Assembly: GCF_003999975.1 (NCBI RefSeq)
Contig: NZ_RJAC01000002.1
Location: forward strand, 124,001-188,000
Direction: 5' to 3'
DNA: 64,000 nt
Source: Actinoplanes solisilvae
Lineage (GTDB): Bacteria > Actinomycetota > Actinomycetes > Mycobacteriales > Micromonosporaceae
Shown one piece after another: positions 1-10,200 of the stretch; the first letter of the stretch is position 1, and each line of letters starts with the position of its first letter. The translations under genes and the position numbers were made by a program. The notes under the pieces are model-generated. The model did no database searches. It was given only the letters and a program-made list of their open reading frames with translations, and had not been told where the DNA came from.

Positions 1-3000
1 CAACACGGCTGTCGAGGTAGACGACGCCGAGGAGCTGGCCGCCGAACTGCAGCGGTGCCACCAGGATGCTGCGTAGCCCGTGAGCGACAACGCTCTGCGA
101 GCCGAGGGCGGCGCCCTCGTCGGTGCCGGTCACGACCAGGGCCTCGCGGGTCTGGCGGACGCGTTCGACGAGGGTGGATCCATAGTCGGTCAGTTCGGTG
201 AGGTCGTTGTCGGCGGTGTCCCGGCCGAGGTGGGGTGTCAGGCGACCGTCGGCCGCGGTGAGGAACATGAACGCCCGTTCGGCCGACAGCAGCCGGACTA
301 TCTCGTCCAGGGCGACTCGGGTGAGTTGACTGGGGTCGAGGATGCCCGACGCCGCGTTGGTCATCTGTTCCAGCGCCGTCATCAGTTGCCGGTGCGTCGC
401 CACGGACGTGGTGCTGCTGAGACGATCCGTCCCGCCACTGAGCTGGGTGCCGGTTGTGCGCAGGTCGGGGAATTCCGTACGAATCCATTGTGCACGGTGC
501 GGCCAGCCGTGTGTCTCGGCCAGGACGAGTGCGCCGGCGGCCGCGACGGTGGCATCGGCGGGCCGGTCCAGGGCGGTCAGGGCCCGCGCCCGCAGCCGGG
601 CGGTCTCGAAGCTGACCGCGGGCGCGTGCACGCCACCCGATCGGTGCTCGGCCTTCGCCAGGATGGCCAGGGCGCCTCGATGGTCACCGCGCAGATGGTG
701 CAGGAACGCCTTGGCGACGCGGTAGTGCGCCCTGCTTATCGGGCCGGGTGCCTTACCGAGTTGTCGTACGGCGCCGCCAGCGGCTTCGAGCGTGCTGGCG
801 CGACGCTCGGGTGCGGCGCGGCGGCATTGGTCGAGCCGGCCGTACGCAAGGATCGGGTAGATCGTCACCTGTGACGGCACCAGCGTCCGCGGGTTGACCC
901 GCATCGCTGCGAAGTCGGCGGCGACCCGGTCGAACGTCGCGCCGACGTCCTGCTGCTCGACGGCCGCGGTCGCCTGCGTCAGCAGCGTGATCAGCCGGCG
1001 GGCCGGCTCGCGGGGTACGGACGGTTGGGTTTCGATCCGGCGCAGCATCGTGTCAGCCTCGGCGATCTGGCCCAGCGCGGACGCGATGGCGATGCCGCAC
1101 AGCGTCAGCTCATGATCGGCCAGCTCGGCAGTGGCCAACCGGGCAGCGGTTCGGTCGCGCAACACCTGAGCGTCCCGTGCGTATCCCGCACCGATCAGCT
1201 GCCAGATGCCGTAAACGGCCACGCTGGTGAAATCGTATGACGCGATCAGGCTGGCGCGGTCGGTGATCCGAGTGGTGAACGTGCGAAGGTCACCGGTGTT
1301 GAGCACCTCGATGGACCGCCGCATCCACGCCACATTAGCTGCAAACGCTGGGTCGCTGAGCATCGCTGCGGCCATCTCAGCACGGCGGTACGCCGCGTTC
1401 GACGGCAGGCCGACGCCTCTTGAGATCGCACCGACCACGGACCACGTACGAACATATGTTCCGCAGGGTCTCAACCGGCTCGCCGGATACAACGCGCGCA
1501 GGTTCAACGCGACGGAACCTAGCGTGTCCAGCGTGATCAGGCAATTGATCGACAGCTCGATGAACAGGGTGGCCTTCAGCTCGTACCGGGCGTGCCGGGC
1601 GGCGTCTCGGGTCCGCAGACCGAGGCGCTCCACGACCAGGCCGGCGCAGAACCAGACCAGCGACGAGACGATCAGGATCAGCCCGTGCGGGGGCGGCCGC
1701 CAACCCATCTCGGCAAATGCCCGAAGGACCGTGACCCGGGCCGCCCCGAAGTCGCCGGCGCCGAAGTACACATTGTAAATGTGCTCGAGGACGCGGGCCC
1801 GGCCAACAGGATCGGTCCTGGCTGCCAAGGCCCGGTCCAGCGCGCCGAGCGCGGCGGTGAACTGACCGGCCCGGGAGTGCGCCGTGCCGAGCAGTTCGTC
1901 GACCTCGCCGCGACGGGCCCCCAGCGCCTGATCGGCCAGGTGGCTGGCCTGTTCGAGCAGCGTGGCCGCCTCAGCGGGCGCGGCATCGGCCAGCGCCTGC
2001 CGCCCGGCCGCCAGCAACGCCGGGAAAGCTCGTGCCGGGGAGCGGTCGGCCTCGCCGTGCAACCAGTGGCGGCCCAGGGCGTAGATGTGTGCCGGGTCGG
2101 TGCAGTCCATGTCATGCAGGACCTCGGCGATGCGTTGGTGCAGCCGGCGGCGGGCCGGCTCGTCCAGCGTATCCAGCAGTGCGTGGCGGATGCCGTCATG
2201 GACGAACCGCGGCGCACCGTCGCGGTACTCCACCACCATCCCGGCCGCCGCCTGATCGAGCAGTTCCGAGGCCTCGCCCGCCTCCAGGTCGCTGACCTTG
2301 GCCGCCAGCTCGCCGTCGAAAAGCAGCCCGATCGCCGCGCCCACGGTCAACAGATCACGGCACCGCGGCCCCAGTCCGTCGACCCGCCGCAGAATCAGCT
2401 CGAACACGTCCTCCGGCAGGGCCAGGGCGTCCAGCCCCGCCAGGTCGAGCTGGACGGTGCCCCAATACGGCACCAGCAGGCCCGCGTCGACGACCGCGCG
2501 AACGTACTCCTGAACCTCGAACGGGCTCGCCCCGCAGCCCGCGGCCAGCCGTTCGGTCGACTTGGCGTCGACCGCCAGACCGCGGGCCGACGCGGCGACC
2601 AACGAGAGCACCGACTCGGCGCTCAACGCCGGCAACGTCAGGACGCAGTCGGCCGTGGGCCCGATCGCGTCCGCCGCCTCATGCCCGGTGAGCACCACCA
2701 ACAGCGGAGCGTCGGTCAGCTCCGGGGCCAACAGCCGCAGCACGGCCCGGCTCGCCTCATCAGCCCGTGGTACGTCGTCCAGACACACCAACGCCCCGCC
2801 ATTGATCCGCGCCAGCTCGGCGAGGAAGGCGGCCGTCGCGCGGGTGAGAGCGTCCGGATCGGCCGTACTGTCGGCCGTACTGGACGGTTCGGGGGCGCCG
2901 CTGGTCAGCACCTCGGCCAACGCCGGGCTGAGCCGGCACAGCAACGCCGCGGCCGCGCCGCCCGCCTCGCGGATCTGCCCGATCGCAGCGTCCCGGGCCT

Positions 3001-4168
3001 CCGGCGGGAGCCGGCGCAGCCGCGAAAGGTGGTACTCGACCCCCGCCCGGATCGCCGACATCGGCCCGGCGTCGCCGTCACAGGCGGCCCGCAACACCGG
3101 CACCGCCTGCCGCTCGACCACCGCGACCAACTCCTGCACCAGCCGCGTCTTGCCGGCCCCCGATCCGCCGTAGACCGCCGCCACGCCGCCGCGCCCGCCA
3201 CGGGCCCGTTGCCAGCGCTCCTCCAGCCGTGCCCGCTCGGCGTCGCGGCCGATCAGCGGGACCAGGCCGACCTGATCGGCGGCGTCGGCCGGCGCTCGGC
3301 CGGGCATCGACGGGTCGACCGTCAACGCCCGCAGGTCGGCGACGAGCGACATGCTCGTCTGGTAGCGGTCGTCCGGATCTTTGGCCAGCAATCTGGCCAC
3401 GGCCTCGGCCAGCGGCTCGGGCACCTCGGGGTCAAGCGTGTCGAGCCGGGGCGCCGGTGTTGCGACGTGCATCCGCAGCAGCTCGGCGACGTCGTCGGTG
3501 ACGAACGGCGGCCGGCCGGCCAGTGCTTCGAACAAGGCCACGCCGAGCGAATAGAGGTCCGACCGCGCGTCCACCGGGCGCTTGATCATCCCGGACTGCT
3601 CCGGCGCGCAGTACAGCAGCGTTCCCATGACCAGATCGGCCTGATGGCCGCCGGCCTGGGCCGCGGCGCCAAAATCGATCAACCGGACCCGCCCGCCGGG
3701 CTCGATGATGATGTTGTCCGGCTTGACATCGCGATGCACCAGGCCCGCCGCGTGCACCGCGGCGAGTGTCTCACCGATCTGAACGCCTACCTCGATCACC
3801 AGCTCGATCGCCGCCCGCCCGCCGGCCAGCATCGCGGACAGCGACCGGCCCTCGACCAGGTCCATGATCATGTAGGACCGGTCCCCGGCCTGTCCGACCT
3901 CGTGGACCTGCGGCAGCCCGGCATGACCGACCCAGGCCAGCAACGCCGCCTCACGCCGCAAGGCCACCAACGACAGGCCCTCGTCATCGACCGGATCGGT
4001 GAACACCTTCATGGCCCAGTCGCGACCACCGCGGCGTACCCGGTACACCACACCGTGGGCACCACGGCCCACTTCCCCCACTATCGTCACACCGGCCGGC
4101 AGCGCCAGGTCGGCGGGCACGCCGGACGGCCCCACCGACGTCCCACGACGCTCCGATGACTGCGTCAC
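1..4168 (-). CDS. Multidomain Ser/Thr protein kinase - AAA/STAND-type ATPase - GAF protein (C-terminus off the left edge)
   Basis: The reading frame is open from a GTG at 4168 to the window edge (1389 codons). The kinase domain covers about residues 25-285: G-rich loop near 33-39, ATP-binding Lys54 (WAMKVF), catalytic HRDVKPDN at 145-152, a DFG motif near 167 and APEQ. An ATPase module follows, with a Walker A GSGAGKT ending near residue 341. A long helical TPR-like region carries one hydrophobic stretch near 826-848. A GAF domain starts near 1275. This order is known from large bacterial signalling proteins that end in a histidine kinase, cyclase or phosphatase domain; the output domain here lies outside the window. 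The start is uncertain because the frame stays open upstream and no clear Shine-Dalgarno is seen. The long plus-strand open frame over the same bases is a shadow. Confidence 0.9.
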   Translation of the reverse strand, partial: MTQSSERRGTSVGPSGVPADLALPAGVTIVGEVGRGAHGVVYRVRRGGRDWAMKVFTDPVDDEGLSLVALRREAALLAWVGHAGLPQVHEVGQAGDRSYMIMDLVEGRSLSAMLAGGRAAIELVIEVGVQIGETLAAVHAAGLVHRDVKPDNIIIEPGGRVRLIDFGAAAQAGGHQADLVMGTLLYCAPEQSGMIKRPVDARSDLYSLGVALFEALAGRPPFVTDDVAELLRMHVATPAPRLDTLDPEVPEPLAEAVARLLAKDPDDRYQTSMSLVADLRALTVDPSMPGRAPADAADQVGLVPLIGRDAERARLEERWQRARGGRGGVAAVYGGSGAGKTRLVQELVAVVERQAVPVLRAACDGDAGPMSAIRAGVEYHLSRLRRLPPEARDAAIGQIREAGGAAAALLCRLSPALAEVLTSGAPEPSSTADSTADPDALTRATAAFLAELARINGGALVCLDDVPRADEASRAVLRLLAPELTDAPLLVVLTGHEAADAIGPTADCVLTLPALSAESVLSLVAASARGLAVDAKSTERLAAGCGASPFEVQEYVRAVVDAGLLVPYWGTVQLDLAGLDALALPEDVFELILRRVDGLGPRCRDLLTVGAAIGLLFDGELAAKVSDLEAGEASELLDQAAAGMVVEYRDGAPRFVHDGIRHALLDTLDEPARRRLHQRIAEVLHDMDCTDPAHIYALGRHWLHGEADRSPARAFPALLAAGRQALADAAPAEAATLLEQASHLADQALGARRGEVDELLGTAHSRAGQFTAALGALDRALAARTDPVGRARVLEHIYNVYFGAGDFGAARVTVLRAFAEMGWRPPPHGLILIVSSLVWFCAGLVVERLGLRTRDAARHARYELKATLFIELSINCLITLDTLGSVALNLRALYPASRLRPCGTYVRTWSVVGAISRGVGLPSNAAYRRAEMAAAMLSDPAFAANVAWMRRSIEVLNTGDLRTFTTRITDRASLIASYDFTSVAVYGIWQLIGAGYARDAQVLRDRTAARLATAELADHELTLCGIAIASALGQIAEADTMLRRIETQPSVPREPARRLITLLTQATAAVEQQDVGATFDRVAADFAAMRVNPRTLVPSQVTIYPILAYGRLDQCRRAAPERRASTLEAAGGAVRQLGKAPGPISRAHYRVAKAFLHHLRGDHRGALAILAKAEHRSGGVHAPAVSFETARLRARALTALDRPADATVAAAGALVLAETHGWPHRAQWIRTEFPDLRTTGTQLSGGTDRLSSTTSVATHRQLMTALEQMTNAASGILDPSQLTRVALDEIVRLLSAERAFMFLTAADGRLTPHLGRDTADNDLTELTDYGSTLVERVRQTREALVVTGTDEGAALGSQSVVAHGLRSILVAPLQFGGQLLGVVYLDSRV

Positions 4169-4546
4169 ACCAACATCATCGGCCGCGAGGCAGCACCGAT
4201 GAGCAAAACGCCGACCCAACCGGCCTGGGCCGGAGGTGATCGAGGGCAACGCAACGGCCCATTCATCGGTAGAGGCGGCCAGGATTTGGCCAGAACGCTA
4301 ACCGAAAGTATCCACAGAGGATCGAGCGCATCGGCATGAGAGCCACCCACCAGCGAGCAGCGGCCCCTCGCCTCTGAACTGGGAAAACTCCCCTCCAAAC
4401 GCGCACGCGATCCGCTCGCCAGCGCCGATCCCGCCAAGCCCGGAGCACACATTCGTGAATCGCAGGATTCAATGGGCACTCGTAGATAGCAAAACGGGGC
4501 TGACTACTTGCAGTCAACCCCGCTCTTACCTGCGAAAACTTGCCTT
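4169..4546. other. Gene-free stretch between two minus-strand genes
   Basis: This 378-bp stretch separates the kinase start from the end of the acyl-CoA dehydrogenase gene. It contains the intrinsic terminator at 4491-4523 and presumably the kinase promoter. A 104-codon minus-strand open frame (4165-4479) has no domain look and no good ribosome binding site, so I leave it out. Confidence 0.6.
4491..4523 (-). terminator. Rho-independent terminator of the acyl-CoA dehydrogenase gene
   Basis: On the minus strand an 11-bp stem (4512-4522 with 4495-4505, one G-U pair) with a 6-nt loop is followed by GTTTTGC. It lies 24 bases after the stop codon of the gene at 4547-5701. Confidence 0.8.
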
Positions 4547-5701
4547 TCAGCCCTTCAAAAGCTGCCTCGCCATGACGATTCGCTGAACTTGATTGGTGCC
4601 TTCGTAGATCTGGGTGATTTTGGCGTCGCGCATCATGCGTTCGACCGGGTAGTCGCGGGTGTAGCCGTAGCCGCCCAGGAGCTGGACCGCGTCGGTGGTG
4701 ATCTCCATGGCCGCGTCGGAGGCGAAGCATTTCGCGGCCGCGCCGAAGTAGGTCAGGTCGGCGTCGCCGCGTTCGCTCTTGCCGGCGGCGGCGTAGGTGA
4801 GCTGGCGGGCCGCCTCGAGCTTCATGCCCATGTCGGCCAGCATGAACTGCACGCCCTGGAAGTCGGCGATCGGCTTGCCGAACTGCTTGCGCTCCTTGAC
4901 GTAGTTCTTCGCGAAGTCGAGTGCGCCCTGCGCGATCCCGAGCGCCTGCGCCGCGATCGTGACCCGGGTGTGGTCGAGCGTCTTCATCGCCGTCGCGAAG
5001 CCCGTGCCCTCGTCGCCGATCATGCGGTCGGCGGGGATGCGTACGTTGTCGAAGTAGACCTCGCGGGTGGGCGAGCCCTTGATGCCCAGCTTCTTCTCGG
5101 GCGCGCCGAAGCTGACACCCTCGTCGGACTTCTCGATCACGAACGCCGAGATGCCGCGCGACCGGGCTGTCGGGTCGGTGACCGCGAAGACCGTGTAGAA
5201 CTCGGACACGCCCGCGTTGGTGATCCAGCGCTTGACGCCGTTGAGCACCCAGTGGTCGCCGTCGCGCACGGCCCGGGTCGTCATCGACACCGCGTCGGAG
5301 CCCGCGTCGGGCTCGGAGAGGCAGTAGGAGAACATCGCCTCGCCGGACGCCACCTTGGGCAGGTAGCGCTGCTTCAGGTCGGCTGAGCCGGCGATCAGCA
5401 GCGGCATCGTGCCCAGCTTGTTCACCGCGGGGATCAGCGACGACGAGGCGCAGGCCCGCGCCACCTCTTCGATGACGATCGCCGTGGCCAGGGCGTCCGC
5501 GCCGGCGCCGCCGTACTCGACCGGGATGTGCGGCGCGTGGAAGTCGCTGGAGCGCAGCGCGTCGTAGGACGCCTTGGGGAACTCGCTGGTCTCGTCGGCC
5601 TCGGCCGCGTTGGGCGCCACCCGGGCGTCGCAGACCTCGCGCACCGCGGCGCGGATGGTCTCGTGGTCCTCCGGCAGCTGGTAGACGTCGAACTCGCTCA
5701 T
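4547..5701 (-). CDS. Acyl-CoA dehydrogenase, FadE25-like
   Basis: A 384-residue flavoprotein predicted to oxidise an acyl-CoA thioester to the 2-enoyl-CoA, passing electrons to ETF. All three family regions are present: the FAD/substrate motif SYCLSEPDAGSDA, WITNAG, and the C-terminal IYEGTNQVQR segment that carries the usual catalytic Glu. From memory the sequence is very close to M. tuberculosis FadE25 throughout. The ATG at 5701 is chosen because GAAGGAG lies 8 bases upstream; a TTG at 5722 would add seven residues and lacks such a site. It is divergent from ugd with an 88-bp gap. Which acyl chain it uses cannot be read from the sequence. Confidence 0.93.
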   Translation of the reverse strand: MSEFDVYQLPEDHETIRAAVREVCDARVAPNAAEADETSEFPKASYDALRSSDFHAPHIPVEYGGAGADALATAIVIEEVARACASSSLIPAVNKLGTMPLLIAGSADLKQRYLPKVASGEAMFSYCLSEPDAGSDAVSMTTRAVRDGDHWVLNGVKRWITNAGVSEFYTVFAVTDPTARSRGISAFVIEKSDEGVSFGAPEKKLGIKGSPTREVYFDNVRIPADRMIGDEGTGFATAMKTLDHTRVTIAAQALGIAQGALDFAKNYVKERKQFGKPIADFQGVQFMLADMGMKLEAARQLTYAAAGKSERGDADLTYFGAAAKCFASDAAMEITTDAVQLLGGYGYTRDYPVERMMRDAKITQIYEGTNQVQRIVMARQLLKG

Positions 5702-5789
5702 CGCCCTGGCTCCTTCACTCAAGCGGTCCCGCCGCTATGTTACTGGCGCGTAGCGTACGCCCGCCAGGGGTCCGGTCGTTACTCGGAAC

Positions 5790-7118
5790 ATGATCACTCT
5801 GTCGTTCCTGGGCACCGGCTATCTCGGCGCCACCTACGCCGCCTGTTTCGCCGAGCTCGGGTACGACGTGCTCGGCTACGACGTCGACGAGGCGAAGATA
5901 TCCAAACTCGCCACCGGCGAGGCGCCGTTCCACGAGCCCGGCCTCGACGACCTGCTGCGCCGCAACCTCGCCGCCGGCCGTCTGCGCTTCACTACCTCGC
6001 TGCGAGAGGTCGCCGACCACGCTGACGTGCACTTCGTCTGCGTCGGCACCCCGCCGCGCCCGGATGGCGAGAGCGCCGACCTCAGCTTCGTCGAGAGTGT
6101 CGTGACGTCCCTCGCGCCCCTCCTGTCCCGCCGGGCGCTGATCGTCGGCAAGTCGACCGTCCCCGTCGGCACCACCGCCTGGGTCGAGCGGCTGGTGACC
6201 GAGAACGCCGACCCGTCGCTGGGCGTGGAGGTGGCCTGGTCGCCCGAGTTCCTCCAGGAGGGACACGCCGTCGAGGACGTGCTGCGCCCGCACCGCATCG
6301 TCGCCGGGGTGTGCTCGGACTGGGCCCGCGAACGGCTGCACGCGGCCCACAAGGGGGTCTTCGACCTGGCCGCGAACGAGGATCGGGACGTACCCGTCGT
6401 GGTCACCGACTTCGCCACCGCCGAGCTGGTCAAGGTGGCCGCGAACGCGTATCTCGCCACCAAGATCAGCTTCATCAACGCGATGGCCGAGGTCTGCGAG
6501 GTGGCGGGCGGTGACGTCACGCTGCTGGCCCGGGCGATCGGCTACGACCCGCGGATCGGCCACCGCTTCCTGCAGGCGGGGCTGGGTTTCGGGGGCGGCT
6601 GCCTGCCCAAGGACATCCGCGCGTTCCAGGCCCGCGCGCGGGAACTGGGCGCGGGCGCGGCCCTGCGGTTCCTGCACGAGGTCGACCTCATCAACCAGCG
6701 GCGACGGGAACGGGCGGTCACGCTGGCCGCCGAGCTGCTGCCGGCCCTGTCCGGGGCCCGCATCGCGGTGCTGGGCGCCACGTTCAAGCCGCAGACCGAT
6801 GACGTACGGGACGCGCCCGCGCTCGCCGTGGCCGCTGCCTACGCCGAGGCGGGTGCCGTCGTACGCGTCTATGACCCGGAAGGCATGGACAACGCTCGAC
6901 ACGCCCGCCCCGATCTGACGTACGCGGAAACTCTGACGGACGCCGTGAGCGGGGCCTCGCTGGTTCTCGTGGCGACCGAGTGGGCCGAGTTCCGCAACGC
7001 CGACCCGGTGCTCCTCGGCGATCTGGTCGCCGAGCGGAAGGTCATCGATGGGCGGAACTGCCTGGACCGCGCCCGGTGGACACGTGCCGGATGGGTCTAC
7101 CGAGGGATGGGACGCTGA
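5790..7118 (+). CDS. ugd: UDP-glucose 6-dehydrogenase
   Basis: A 442-residue UDP-sugar dehydrogenase that oxidises UDP-glucose to UDP-glucuronate with two NAD+, supplying polysaccharide precursors. The N-terminal Rossmann motif GTGYLGATYAACFAELG binds NAD. The catalytic cysteine lies in GFGGGCLPKD (Cys271). The C-terminal UDP-binding domain has GATFKPQTDDVRDAPA. Length is normal for the family. The ATG has only a weak ribosome binding site. GDP-mannose dehydrogenase is the main alternative because the fold and motifs are shared, but UDP-glucose is the better reading. Confidence 0.88.
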   Translation: MITLSFLGTGYLGATYAACFAELGYDVLGYDVDEAKISKLATGEAPFHEPGLDDLLRRNLAAGRLRFTTSLREVADHADVHFVCVGTPPRPDGESADLSFVESVVTSLAPLLSRRALIVGKSTVPVGTTAWVERLVTENADPSLGVEVAWSPEFLQEGHAVEDVLRPHRIVAGVCSDWARERLHAAHKGVFDLAANEDRDVPVVVTDFATAELVKVAANAYLATKISFINAMAEVCEVAGGDVTLLARAIGYDPRIGHRFLQAGLGFGGGCLPKDIRAFQARARELGAGAALRFLHEVDLINQRRRERAVTLAAELLPALSGARIAVLGATFKPQTDDVRDAPALAVAAAYAEAGAVVRVYDPEGMDNARHARPDLTYAETLTDAVSGASLVLVATEWAEFRNADPVLLGDLVAERKVIDGRNCLDRARWTRAGWVYRGMGR

Positions 7119-7225
7119 CCGTCTAGGCGTTTTCTATGGTTCTCGCCCCCCGTGAGCCTGTTCTAATGAGGTGTCGTACCGGCATGCTCTAGTGAGACGG
7201 GTGGCCGGCAGGTCGAGGAGGTTCC

Positions 7226-10200
7226 GTGGCGCAGGCTGAACAGCCCGACGGCTACGACGAAGAGCTGGCCCGCATCGAAGCGTCGATCGCGGATCTCAAG
7301 ATCCGTGACATGGCCGCGGCCAAGGAACGCACCCAGATCGCGGCCAAGATCCAGGCGGCGCAGTTCCAGCGGGACATCCTCTCGCACGCGAACACGAAGA
7401 AGAAGGCGACGACGAAGAGCCGCCGCCAGCGCCCCGCCAACGACAAACCGCGTCCGACGTGGTCACCCCCCGGAACCGCGCGCACCGGCCCGCCCGGCGT
7501 CGCCACCGACGGCGTGACCGTGCTGGTCGACGACCCGCCGCCCACCGAGCGGGTCGCCCCACCCCCGCCGCGACGCTCGGCGGGCTTCACCGGCGCCGAG
7601 CACCACCCGCCCGAGCAGTCCTCCCAGTCGGTGCAGAACATCCTGCTCGCGCTGGGCGCGCTGCTCATCGGCGTGGCCGCGGTGGTCTTCGCCGGCGTCG
7701 CCGTGACCAACCCGTTCGCCCGCGCGTTCATCCTCGCCCTGGCCACGGCGGCCGCGCTGGTCGCCGCGCCCGGCATCGCCCGCCGCGGGCTGAGCTCGAC
7801 CGGCGAGACGGTCTCGTGGGTCGGCCTGATCCTGCTGCCGCTCACCCTGTTCGCGCTGCACGGCAGCGAGCTGACCGGCGGCGAAGACGTGCCCGTGCCG
7901 CTCTACCTGGGCATCACGTTCGCGATCACGTCGGTCGCCAGCTTCGTCTACGCCGGCGCCACCCGGCTCGCCGCGCCGCGCTACGCGACCGTGGTCGCCG
8001 TCCAGCCCGTCCCGCTGCTGCTGGCCGCCCCGATGATCCAGAGCCCGGCCGGCTGGGGCATGGCGCTGACCGTCGTCGCCGTGCTCGACCTGCTGCTTCT
8101 CACGACCGTGATCCGCAAGGGCCGCCTGCTGCCGCGCTGGCCGATGGGCCGCCCGGCGCCGGCCGACCGCGAGACGGTCGACCCGGACCCGCTCGACGAA
8201 GACGCCCCCGAGCGCCCCGAGAGCGCGCCCGAGGAACCCGACCTGATCATCCACGGGCTGTCCGGCCGGCGCCGCAAGGGCTGGCTGCGCACCCGCATCT
8301 TCCCCGGCCCACGGCCTGAGGGCGCCCCCGCGGCCGGTTCGGTGCCGCTCGCGCCGCCCGCCACCCCGCCGTCGGCCGACTGGCTTCGCGAGCTGACCTT
8401 CGCGCTGCTCTGCGTGGCGAGCGCGGGCGCCCTGCTCTATTCGTCGGTCGCGCTGCTGCAGGCCCGGGTGCTGCCCGACGCGCTGCGCTCCGGGCTGGTG
8501 CTGGTGCTGGCCGCGCTCACCGCCACCGCCGCCGCCTATCTGCTCGACAACCTGGCCGCCCGCAACATCGCCGGTGGCGTGCTGGTGCTGGCCGTGATCG
8601 GCGCGACCGCCCGCATCGCCGGGGTCGTCTCGCCACCCTGGACGCTGGTCGTGGCGGCCGCCGCGATCGCGGTCGCCGGGGCCGTGGTCACACTCATTCC
8701 GCCCGAGGTGCGTCGCGGGCCGCAGATCGCCTCCGCGGTCGCGCTCGTCCTCATCGGTGTCGTCCTGGTGCTCGACTGCCTGCGCGCCGCCCTCGCGCCG
8801 CTGCAGGCCGCCCGCCCGGTCTGGCAGGCCGACACGGCCGGCTACGCCCAGCGGCTGGCCGAGGCGGCCGGCGATCTCGGCTGGCTGCTCGCGTTCAGCG
8901 CCCTGGTGGCCACCGTCGCCGCCGCGCTCGCCCTGCCGCCCAGCGTGCGGCACGAGGGCGCGGTCGCCGGCATCGCCCTGACCGCCCTGGCCGTGCCCGC
9001 CTCGCTCGGCCTGAACTGGTCGGAGGCCCCGTGGCCGCTGGTCGTGGCGGCCGTCGGCATCGGCGCCGCCGGTCTGGCCGCGACCACCCGCCGCATAGCG
9101 ATCGTGCACGTGGCCGCGGCCGGTGTGGTCGGTCTCTTCGGGGCCGGCGCCGCCCTGGGCGCGGCCTGGCTGACCGCCGCCGTGCTGACCGCGCTGGCCG
9201 GGGCGGGTGTGATGGTCGCCGTGGCGGCCCGGCAGATCCCGATCCGCCTCTACGCCTGGCTGGTCGGCGACTGGGCGTCCGGCGCCGCCGCGCTGGCCCT
9301 GCCCGGCGCCGTGGTCACCGCCGCGCTCGCCGTCAGCGACAAGGGCGACGGTCCACCGCCGACCGAGGCGGTCACCGTGCCCGCACTGGCCGTCGGCTTC
9401 CTCGCCGTCGCCGCCACCCTCAGCTACGCCGCCGTGTTCCAGGTGGCCCGCCGCGACATCAGCCTGCCGCTGACCGCCGGCACCGGCCTCGGCGCGATCG
9501 CCCTGGCCCTGGCCGCCCTGCTCGCGCCCGGTGCCACCGCGCCCGACGTGTGGGTCGGCGCCCTGCTGCTGGTCGCGGCCGGCCTGCTGTTCTTCTCGAA
9601 GTCGATCGACAGCGGCCGCCGCAGCGACCGCATGCTCGACGGCCCCGACATCGCCGCCGCGGCCGCCACCGTCGCCATCGTCGGCGCGCTGGCCCGCGTC
9701 TTCGCCCTCGCCTTCCCCGACGCGCCGCTCGCCGTCGCGGGCGTGGTCGTGCTCATCGTCGCGCTCGGCGTGGCCGCGCTGCCCGAAGACTGGAGCCGCG
9801 GCCCCAACCGCGGTCTGGCCGTCGCGGGCGTGGTCGTCGGCGCGATCGCGGGCTACATCGCACTGGCCGGGGCGATCCGCATGCTGGCCGCGCCGGCCGA
9901 GCTCTGGTCGGACGGCCCGATCACCTACCCGAGCCCCGGCGCGGGCGTCTGGCAGGCCCCGTTCGCCCTGGTCGCCGTGTCGATCGCCGCCGCCATCGCC
10001 GCCCCGCGCCCGTGGAACCACCTGTTCTCGGCGATTGCCGGGGCCCTGGCCGCGATCGGCGCGCCGTTCGCGCTCGGGCTGCCCTGGTGGTCACCCCTGC
10101 TCATCGGCGCCGCGGTCGCCGTGGCATACTCGATGGCCGCCATCGCCGCCACCGAGCCCGCCGCCGCCCTCTGCCGGGCCGGGGCCGGCGCGGCCGTGCT

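Noticed and set aside
1592..4159. 855-codon plus-strand ORF opposite the kinase gene
   Set aside because: The minus-strand frame contains complete kinase, ATPase and GAF motifs in one continuous frame; the plus frame has none.
4165..4479. 104-codon minus-strand ORF
   Set aside because: No domain, no ribosome binding site, and it overlaps the kinase start region.
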